Source: Oscillospiraceae bacterium
GTDB lineage: Bacteria > Bacillota > Clostridia > Oscillospirales > Oscillospiraceae
Direction: 5' to 3'
DNA length: 22,159 nt
Assembly (NCBI GenBank): GCA_028691385.1
Contig: JAQUZL010000017.1
Span: forward strand, 1-22,159
This document shows positions 1-7,144 of this stretch, piece by piece. The stretch's first letter is position 1. Every line of letters starts with the position of its first letter. The notes under the pieces were generated by a model. The model was not told the DNA's origin, did not search any database, and saw nothing but the letters and a program-made list of their open reading frames with translations. A program made the position numbers and the translations under genes.

Positions 1-1
1 A

Positions 2-1633
2 CTGCAGGTCAATTTGGATCGTTTCAACCCGATCTTCATGATGGCGGATTCCGGCGCGCGTGGCAGCATGGCACAGATTCGTCAGCTGGCCGGTATGCGT
101 GGCCTGATGGCCGACACCTCCGGCCGCACCATTGAAATCCCGATCAAGGCAAACTTCCGTGAAGGCCTGTCCCCTCTGGAATATTTCATCTCCTCCAGAG
201 GTGCGCGTAAGGGTCTTACCGATACCGCACTGCGTACCGCTGACTCCGGTTACCTGACCCGTCGTCTGGTCGACGTTTCGCAGGATGTCATCATCCGCGA
301 GCAGGACTGCGGCACCAAGAAGGGCATCTGGGTTGGCGAGCTGGTGGAAAAAGGGCAGGTCGTGGAATCCTTTGGCGACCGAATTCGTGGCCGCTACCCG
401 GTCTATGATCTGTGTGATCCGAAAACCGGCGAGGTGCTCGTCCACACCAATCAGCTGATGCAGCCGGAGGACGCCGCCATGCTCGAAGCGCACGGCGTTC
501 ACAGCGTGTATATCCGCACCGTGCTGGGCTGCAAGGCCAAGACCGGCGTGTGCGCCACCTGCTATGGCATGAACCTTGCCTCCTCCAAGCGCGTTGACAT
601 CGGCGAAGCCGTCGGCATCATCGCGGCGCAGTCCATCGGCGAGCCGGGCACGCAGCTCACCATGCGTACCTTCCACACCGGCGGCGTCGCCGGCGACGAT
701 ATTACCCAGGGTCTGCCGCGTGTTGAAGAACTGTTCGAAGCACGCAAGCCCAAGAAGATGGCGCAGCTGGCGGAAATTGACGGCCTGATTACCCTCGATG
801 AGAGCCACCGCACCGCGCTGCGTAACATCGACCTGGTCAACAAGGAAACCGGCGAGGCCAAGCAGTACCAGATCCCGTATTCGGTGGGTCTGCGCGTGGA
901 GAACGGCCAGACCGTCCGCAAGGGCGACCGCATCACCGATGGCTCGCTCAGCCCCCACGACGTGCTGCGCATTTCCGGCGAGGAAGCCGTGCAGGAGTAC
1001 CTGACGCAGGAAGTTTTGGCGGTTTACCGCCAGCAGGGCGTTGACATCAACGATAAGCATATTGAGGTCATCATCCGTCAGATGATGCGCAAGGTCAAGG
1101 TTGTTGACGAGGGCGATTCCAACCTGCTCAGCGGCACTGTCATCGATGTGCTGGAGCTGGCAGAGGTCTGCAAGCCGGTCTTTGATCGGATTCTGGCCGA
1201 TGCGGTCGATCCTGACACGCTGGAAGTGAAGCAGGAAATCCGCAATCGCTGCGCGCGCGACGAAGAGGATCCCGTTCTTGCAAGACCCGGCGACGTGCTG
1301 ACCGCCAACCGCATCAAGGAGCTGGAGGATTATAGCCTCGAAACCGACGAACACAAGCAGCCGATTGTGGAAGAAATTCTGATGGGCATTACCAAGGCGT
1401 CCTTGGCCACGGAGTCGTTCCTGTCCGCTGCGTCCTTCCAGGAAACCACCAAGGTGCTGACCGACGCCGCCATCAAGGGCAAGATCGACCATCTGGTCGG
1501 CCTGAAGGAAAATGTCATCATCGGCAAGCTGATTCCGGCCGGTTCCGGCATGGCGGCTTACCGCGATTACAAGCCGGGCATCACGCCGGAGTCTGAGATC
1601 ACGCAGGAAATGATTGAAAACGAGGGCTTTTAA
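2..1633 (+). CDS. rpoC: DNA-directed RNA polymerase subunit beta' (3' part, 5' end outside window)
   Basis: C-terminal 543 residues of the RNA polymerase beta' subunit, which forms the catalytic cleft and clamp with beta; the reading frame is open from base 2, so the start lies upstream of the window. The bridge-helix region (MADSGARGS) opens the fragment. The second zinc site is intact: one cysteine at bases 308-310 and a CxxxxxxCxxC cluster at 530-562. The trigger-loop region follows (GIIAAQSIGEPGTQL, about bases 620-700) and runs directly into GLPRVEELFEARKPK, so the large insertion found in enterobacterial trigger loops is absent, as is usual in Firmicutes. The usual C-terminal signature (GSGMAAYR) is present near the end. 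Upstream rpoB is expected but not visible. A hairpin follows the stop codon, probably ending the rpoBC transcript. Confidence 0.98.
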   Translation: MQVNLDRFNPIFMMADSGARGSMAQIRQLAGMRGLMADTSGRTIEIPIKANFREGLSPLEYFISSRGARKGLTDTALRTADSGYLTRRLVDVSQDVIIREQDCGTKKGIWVGELVEKGQVVESFGDRIRGRYPVYDLCDPKTGEVLVHTNQLMQPEDAAMLEAHGVHSVYIRTVLGCKAKTGVCATCYGMNLASSKRVDIGEAVGIIAAQSIGEPGTQLTMRTFHTGGVAGDDITQGLPRVEELFEARKPKKMAQLAEIDGLITLDESHRTALRNIDLVNKETGEAKQYQIPYSVGLRVENGQTVRKGDRITDGSLSPHDVLRISGEEAVQEYLTQEVLAVYRQQGVDINDKHIEVIIRQMMRKVKVVDEGDSNLLSGTVIDVLELAEVCKPVFDRILADAVDPDTLEVKQEIRNRCARDEEDPVLARPGDVLTANRIKELEDYSLETDEHKQPIVEEILMGITKASLATESFLSAASFQETTKVLTDAAIKGKIDHLVGLKENVIIGKLIPAGSGMAAYRDYKPGITPESEITQEMIENEGF

Positions 1634-1662
1634 TCGGCGCGTAAAATCATAAAATAATTTTT

Positions 1663-1703
1663 CAGAAACCCCGCAATTCTATTGACGAATTGCGGGGTTT
1701 CTG
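1663..1703 (+). terminator. Hairpin after rpoC, probable rho-independent terminator
   Basis: A perfect 16-bp inverted repeat (1663-1678 with 1688-1703) with a 9-base loop starts about 30 bases after the rpoC stop. The right arm ends in GGGGTTTCTG, so the U-tract is short and interrupted. It may terminate only partly, or serve as a processing or stability element. The loop contains the -35 element of the next promoter. Confidence 0.7.
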
Positions 1704-1710
1704 CTAAAAT
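1682..1710 (+). promoter_or_regulatory. Sigma-A-type promoter of ybxF-rpsL, inside the rpoC terminator
   Basis: -35 TTGACG (1682-1687), a 17-base spacer, and -10 TAAAAT (1705-1710) preceded by TGC, giving an extended -10. Each hexamer matches the consensus at five of six positions. Transcription would start near 1717 and leave a leader of about 55 bases before ybxF. The -35 sits in the loop, and the spacer in the right arm, of the hairpin after rpoC. Confidence 0.75.
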
Positions 1711-1770
1711 GATCTGGTATGTGGGCTTTTTTGCCCAACTGCGCGATTTGCCAGAAAGGTTGATTTCAAA

Positions 1771-2016
1771 ATGTTGGATGAACTGAAAACCGCAGACAGA
1801 GTTGTGGGCCTCAAGCAGCTCTCCAAAGTCTTGAAAGAAGACCGCGCCGCAAAGGTGTTTGTGGCAGAAGATGCAGATCCCCGCGTGACGCAGCCGGTCA
1901 TTGCACTGGCGCGCGAGAAGCAGGCCGCGCTTGAAATGGTTCCCACCATGAAGCAGCTTGGCCATGCCTGCGGGATCGAAGTCGGCGCAGCCGCCGCAGC
2001 CGTTTTGAAAAAATGA
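1771..2016 (+). CDS. ybxF: L7Ae-family K-turn RNA-binding ribosomal protein (YbxF/RplGB-like)
   Basis: Protein of 81 residues of the L7Ae/L30e fold, which binds kink-turn RNA; the B. subtilis counterpart YbxF (RplGB) lies in the same place between rpoC and rpsL. Visible family features are the N-terminal segment with VVGLKQLSKVLK, the strand AAKVFVAEDADPRV, and the C-terminal HACGIEVGAAAA that corresponds to the RNA-contact end of the fold. Length is normal for the family. The ATG is preceded by AGAAAGG at 1753-1759, a somewhat long 11-base spacing. It has its own promoter and is followed by about 100 bases with two small hairpins before rpsL. Assignment rests on sequence character plus synteny; its cellular role in this family is not settled. 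Confidence 0.9.
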   Translation: MLDELKTADRVVGLKQLSKVLKEDRAAKVFVAEDADPRVTQPVIALAREKQAALEMVPTMKQLGHACGIEVGAAAAAVLKK

Positions 2017-2032
2017 CTGCCGAGATTTGCTC

Positions 2033-2089
2033 TAAACGGAATATTTTTGGATATTCCGGTTAGAATATAAAGTGCCGCTTTGCGCGGCA
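2033..2089 (+). other. Two hairpins in the ybxF-rpsL spacer
   Basis: The first pairs CGGAATAT (2037-2044) with ATATTCCG (2051-2058), extended by three more pairs after one mismatch. The second pairs TGCCGC (2073-2078) with GCGGCA (2084-2089). Neither is followed by a U-run, so they do not look like terminators. They could be leader structure for rpsL or processing sites; no function can be assigned. Confidence 0.45.
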
Positions 2090-2116
2090 ATTCATTGTTT
2101 GAAAGGAGGAAAATCC

Positions 2117-2542
2117 ATGCCTACTTTTAACCAGCTGGTCAGAAAGGGCCGTCAAAGCTCTGCGTCCAAGTCTGCCGCTCCTGCACTGCAGAAGGGTATG
2201 AACACGCTGAAGAACCAGGAAACTGATCTGTCCGCACCGCAGAAGCGTGGCGTCTGCACGGCTGTCCGTACGTCAACCCCGAAGAAGCCGAACTCCGCAC
2301 TGCGTAAGATCGCCCGTGTTCGTCTGACGAATGGCTACGAAGTGTCTGCCTACATCCCCGGTGTCGGCCACAACCTGCAGGAGCACTCTGTTGTTCTGAT
2401 TCGTGGCGGCCGTGTCAAGGATTTGCCAGGCGTTCGTTACCACATCATCCGCGGTACCCTCGATACCCAGGGCGTTAATGGTCGTATGCAGAGCCGTTCC
2501 AAGTACGGCGCGAAGAGACCGAAGGCCGGCAAGAAGAAGTAA
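2117..2542 (+). CDS. rpsL: 30S ribosomal protein S12
   Basis: Protein S12 of the 30S subunit, 141 residues, placed at the decoding centre. The universally conserved stretches are all present: PQKRGVC, TPKKPNSALRK, PGVGHNLQEHSVVLIRGGRV and KDLPGVRYH. The lysine of KKPNS (residue 56) and the lysine of VKDLPG (residue 101), both sites of classical streptomycin-resistance changes, are wild type. The ATG at 2117 was chosen because MPTFNQLVRKG is the family N-terminus and AAAGGAGGA lies at 2102-2110; an in-frame ATG 15 codons upstream would add a non-conserved extension and swallow the ribosome binding site. The C-terminus is lysine-rich. A 160-base spacer with its own promoter separates it from rpsG. 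Confidence 0.98.
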   Translation: MPTFNQLVRKGRQSSASKSAAPALQKGMNTLKNQETDLSAPQKRGVCTAVRTSTPKKPNSALRKIARVRLTNGYEVSAYIPGVGHNLQEHSVVLIRGGRVKDLPGVRYHIIRGTLDTQGVNGRMQSRSKYGAKRPKAGKKK

Positions 2543-2566
2543 TTTCAGCGAAAGCGAAAATTGCTG

Positions 2567-2592
2567 CTTGTCGAAACAAGGCTAAGCCTTGT
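2567..2592 (+). promoter_or_regulatory. Alternative overlapping hairpins in the rpsL-rpsG spacer
   Basis: Three adjacent segments can pair in two exclusive ways. CTTGT (2567-2571) pairs with ACAAG (2576-2580) around CGAA. Alternatively ACAAGGC (2576-2582) pairs with GCCTTGT (2586-2592) around TAA. The second is followed at 2598-2602 by five T residues, a weak terminator-like tail. In transcripts coming through from rpsL this could limit read-through or act as a binding site for a ribosomal protein; the latter is inference. Confidence 0.4.
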
Positions 2593-2618
2593 CATGGTTT
2601 TTCCATATTCATTATAAT
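2589..2618 (+). promoter_or_regulatory. Internal sigma-A promoter for rpsG-fusA
   Basis: -35 TTGTCA (2589-2594, five of six), an 18-base spacer, and a perfect -10 TATAAT (2613-2618). The start would be near 2625, about 78 bases upstream of rpsG. The -35 overlaps the right arm of the hairpin at 2576-2592, the same arrangement as at 1663-1710. Confidence 0.7.
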
Positions 2619-2643
2619 GTGGACAACCTTAGACGGGGCGCCA

Positions 2644-2665
2644 TCAGAAACGGGTCAGTTTCTGA
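2644..2665 (+). promoter_or_regulatory. Hairpin in the rpsG leader
   Basis: A perfect 8-bp stem, TCAGAAAC (2644-2651) with GTTTCTGA (2658-2665), and a 6-base loop. It would be near the 5' end of RNA started at about 2625. A run of seven T (2680-2686) follows 14 bases later, just before the ribosome binding site, too far away for a normal terminator. A role as a translational operator is possible but unproven. Confidence 0.4.
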
Positions 2666-2702
2666 GTACCTATGAATTCTTTTTTTGAAGGAGGGAAGCG
2701 AA

Positions 2703-3173
2703 GTGCCCAGAAGAGGTAATGTCCCTACGAGAGAGATCCTTGCGGATCCTATTTATCACTCCGTTCTGGTTACCAAGCTCATCAATAGCATCATGCTCGA
2801 TGGCAAAAAGGGTGTCGCCCAGAAAGTCGTCTATGGTGCTTTTGGCATTATTGAAGAAAAAACCGGAAAATCCGGTCTGGAGGCTTTCCAGCAGGCTATG
2901 GAAAATGTCATGCCGGCTGTCGAAGTCAAATCTCGCCGCGTTGGCGGCGCGACCTACCAGGTCCCGATCGAAATTCGCCCGGAGCGTCGTCAGACCCTGG
3001 GTCTGCGTTGGTTGACCGCGTACAGCCGCAGCCGTGGTGAAAACACCATGAGAGAGCGTCTGGCTGGTGAAATCATGGATGCCTGCAACAATGCTGGTAA
3101 CGCCGTGAAGAAGCGCGAAGACACGCACAAGATGGCAGAGGCTAACAAGGCCTTCTCCCACTACCGCTGGTAA
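2703..3173 (+). CDS. rpsG: 30S ribosomal protein S7
   Basis: Protein S7, 156 residues, which nucleates assembly of the 30S head by binding the 3' domain of 16S rRNA. Family features are the N-terminus PRRGNVPTREILADPIYHS, the central GGATYQVPIEIRPERR, the helix RSRGENTMRERLAGE, and the C-terminal end KKREDTHKMAEANKAFSHYRW typical of bacterial S7. The GTG at 2703 was chosen because AAGGAGGG (2688-2695) lies 7 bases upstream and the protein then starts at the conserved PRRG; a TTG at 2685 is in frame but would place the ribosome binding site inside the coding region. fusA follows after 12 bases, so the two are surely cotranscribed. Confidence 0.98.
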   Translation: MPRRGNVPTREILADPIYHSVLVTKLINSIMLDGKKGVAQKVVYGAFGIIEEKTGKSGLEAFQQAMENVMPAVEVKSRRVGGATYQVPIEIRPERRQTLGLRWLTAYSRSRGENTMRERLAGEIMDACNNAGNAVKKREDTHKMAEANKAFSHYRW

Positions 3174-3185
3174 AGGAGAGAAAGT

Positions 3186-5291
<2,106 letters not shown>

Positions 5292-5313
5292 TGATTTCAC
5301 CGCAAAATACCAC

Positions 5314-5342
5314 TTGCCAGCTTACGGCAAATCGTGTATGAT
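5314..5342 (+). promoter_or_regulatory. Sigma-A promoter of tuf
   Basis: -35 TTGCCA (5314-5319) and -10 TATGAT (5337-5342), each five of six, with a 17-base spacer. The predicted start near 5349 leaves a leader of about 50 bases ending in the ribosome binding site TAAGGAGG (5383-5390). This lets tuf be expressed apart from fusA. No hairpin was seen between fusA and this promoter, so read-through is also likely. Confidence 0.7.
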
Positions 5343-5399
5343 AGCGGTATCGACAACTAAAATTCAATAAATCCGTGTAATATAAGGAGGATTTTTTCA

Positions 5400-6605
5400 A
5401 TGGCAAAGCAGAAGTTTGAAAGAAACAAGCCCCATGTTAACATCGGCACCATCGGTCACGTTGACCATGGCAAGACCACGCTGACCGCAGCTATCACCAA
5501 GTACCTGTCCCTGAAGGGTCAGGCACAGTACGAGGATTACTCCTCCATTGATAAGGCTCCGGAAGAGCGTGAGCGCGGCATCACCATCAACACCTCTCAC
5601 GTTGAGTACGAAACCGACAACCGCCACTATGCACACGTTGACTGCCCGGGACATGCTGACTATATCAAGAACATGATCACCGGCGCTGCACAGATGGACG
5701 GCGCAATCCTGGTTATCGCAGCAACCGACGGCCCGATGGCACAGACCCGTGAGCACATCCTGCTGGCTCGTCAGGTCGGCGTTCCCGCCATCGTTGTTTT
5801 CCTGAACAAGTGCGATCAGGTCGACGACGAAGAGCTGCTGGAGCTGGTCGAGATGGAAGTCCGCGAGACCCTGTCTACCTACGAGTTCCCGGGCGACGAT
5901 GTCCCCATCGTCAAGGGTTCCGCGCTGAACGCGCTGACCTGCGAGTCCACCGACACCAGCGCTCCCGAGTATGCTTGCATCAAGGAACTGATGGATGCTG
6001 TTGACTCCTATATCCCGACCCCGGCTCGTAACGACGACCTGCCGTTCCTGTGCCCGGTTGAGGACGTGTTCACCATCTCTGGCCGCGGCACTGTTGCGAC
6101 CGGCCGTGTTGAGCGTGGTCAGATCAACAAGAACGAAGAAGTTGAGATCGTCGGTCTGGTGGAGGACACCAAGAAGACCGTCGTCACCGACATCGAAATG
6201 TTCCATAAGCTGCTGGACTTCGCAGAAGCTGGCGATAACGTCGGTCTGCTGCTCCGCGGTGTTGATAAGAAGGGCATCGAGCGTGGCCAGGTTCTGGCAA
6301 AGCCGGGCTCTATTCACCCGCACACCAAGTTCGTTGGCCAGGTTTACGTTCTGACCAAGGACGAAGGCGGCCGTCATACGCCGTTCTTCAACAACTATCG
6401 TCCGCAGTTCTACTTCCGTACCACCGACGTCACTGGTATCATCACCCTGCCGGAAGGCACCGAGATGTGCATGCCCGGTGACCACGTGGACATGAAAGTT
6501 GAGCTGATTGCCCCGATCGCAATTGAAAAGGGCCTTCGCTTTGCAATTCGTGAAGGTGGCCGTACCGTCGGTTCCGGCGTTGTTCAGGCTGTCGCTGAAG
6601 GTTAA
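5400..6605 (+). CDS. tuf: Elongation factor Tu
   Basis: EF-Tu of 401 residues, the GTPase that brings aminoacyl-tRNA to the ribosome. The GTP-binding motifs are intact: GHVDHGKTTL, RGITINTSH, DCPGHADY, NKCD and GSALNAL. Domain II follows with VFTISGRGTVATGRVERG, and domain III ends in FAIREGGRTVGSGVV. The protein is slightly longer than the 394-396 residues of E. coli and B. subtilis because of a few extra residues after SALNAL (around CESTDTSAPEY), in a loop where clostridial proteins vary. The ATG has TAAGGAGG 9 bases upstream. Two terminators follow at once. Only this tuf copy is visible; a second copy elsewhere cannot be excluded. Confidence 0.99.
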   Translation: MAKQKFERNKPHVNIGTIGHVDHGKTTLTAAITKYLSLKGQAQYEDYSSIDKAPEERERGITINTSHVEYETDNRHYAHVDCPGHADYIKNMITGAAQMDGAILVIAATDGPMAQTREHILLARQVGVPAIVVFLNKCDQVDDEELLELVEMEVRETLSTYEFPGDDVPIVKGSALNALTCESTDTSAPEYACIKELMDAVDSYIPTPARNDDLPFLCPVEDVFTISGRGTVATGRVERGQINKNEEVEIVGLVEDTKKTVVTDIEMFHKLLDFAEAGDNVGLLLRGVDKKGIERGQVLAKPGSIHPHTKFVGQVYVLTKDEGGRHTPFFNNYRPQFYFRTTDVTGIITLPEGTEMCMPGDHVDMKVELIAPIAIEKGLRFAIREGGRTVGSGVVQAVAEG

Positions 6606-6611
6606 TTTTCT

Positions 6612-6653
6612 AAAACAGGAGCGGAGAAATCCGCTCCTGTTTTCTTCGTTTTT
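6612..6653 (+). terminator. First terminator after tuf
   Basis: Perfect 14-bp stem (6612-6625 with 6630-6643) closed by a GAAA tetraloop; the right arm runs into TTTT, and another T-rich stretch follows. It starts 6 bases after the tuf stop codon. A strong intrinsic terminator. Confidence 0.92.
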
Positions 6654-6668
6654 CGATAGATTGCGTTC

Positions 6669-6702
6669 AAACAGGAGCAGAATATTCTGCTTCTGTTTTT
6701 TT
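6669..6702 (+). terminator. Second, look-alike terminator after tuf
   Basis: Stem AAACAGGAGCAG (from 6669) with CTGCTTCTGTTT, with one G-U pair, a small AT loop, then a run of seven T (6696-6702). Its left arm shares AAACAGGAGC with the first terminator, as though the two arose by duplication. Together they give tandem termination of a very strong transcript. Confidence 0.88.
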
Positions 6703-6723
6703 ATGCCAATTTTCGCGAAACCT

Positions 6724-6752
6724 TTGAAATACGCGCGCATATGCGGTAAGAT
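6724..6752 (+). promoter_or_regulatory. Sigma-A promoter of the small membrane gene-recD2-comFC unit
   Basis: -35 TTGAAA (6724-6729) and -10 TAAGAT (6747-6752), each five of six, with a 17-base spacer. The start would be near 6759, about 50 bases before the next gene. A palindrome TTTCGCGAAA (6711-6720) lies just upstream of the -35. Confidence 0.65.
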
Positions 6753-6811
6753 AGATTGTGGAAAAGCACCGCGCCGCATCCACCGCCATAGAATGCGGCG
6801 GAGGGATTGCG

Positions 6812-7135
6812 ATGTTAATGGAGATTTTGTCCTGTACACTCTGTGCCGCTGGTTTTTTGCTGATCATTTGGGTGCTGATCGGCGCATTTTTGTATCCCTA
6901 TGGGGATGAAACGGGTTGGATTGTGCTGGCCGTCCGCGACAATGCCGCGCATGTGGAGCATCAGCTGCGCATTTTTCGTTATTTGCGGGAAAGCGGCCTG
7001 CTGCACGCGCGCATTTTGCTGGCCGATTGCGGCGTGAGTCAGGAAGGTCAGAACCTGATTGCCGCGCTGCAGCATGATGACCCGATGATTGTGATCTGCC
7101 CGATACAGGATGTGGCGAATTGGATTAAGAAATGA
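6812..7135 (+). CDS. Small single-pass membrane protein of unknown function
   Basis: Not recognised. The frame gives 107 residues from the ATG at 6812, chosen because GCGGAGGG (6797-6804) lies 7 bases upstream; a GTG at 6758 is in frame but overlaps the promoter's predicted start site. Residues 3-27 form one strongly hydrophobic segment (a transmembrane helix or uncleaved signal), followed by a soluble part of about 75 residues. That part alternates beta and alpha elements: WIVLAVRDN, a helix from HVEHQLRIFRYLRES, ILLADCGVSQEG, a second helix, and MIVICP. This resembles the first half of a GT-A type glycosyltransferase fold, but without a clear DxD motif or the rest of the domain, so no activity is claimed. 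It is 9 bases upstream of recD2 and probably cotranscribed with it. Confidence 0.75.
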   Translation: MLMEILSCTLCAAGFLLIIWVLIGAFLYPYGDETGWIVLAVRDNAAHVEHQLRIFRYLRESGLLHARILLADCGVSQEGQNLIAALQHDDPMIVICPIQDVANWIKK

Positions 7136-7144
7136 GGACGGACG

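Noticed and set aside
2061..2071. TAGAAT/TATAAA as a -10 for a separate rpsL promoter
   Set aside because: No acceptable -35 at 16-18 bases upstream, so it was not called.
5397..6839. A 480-codon minus-strand frame opposite tuf
   Set aside because: Antisense shadow of tuf; composition is nonsense-like and it runs through both tuf terminators.
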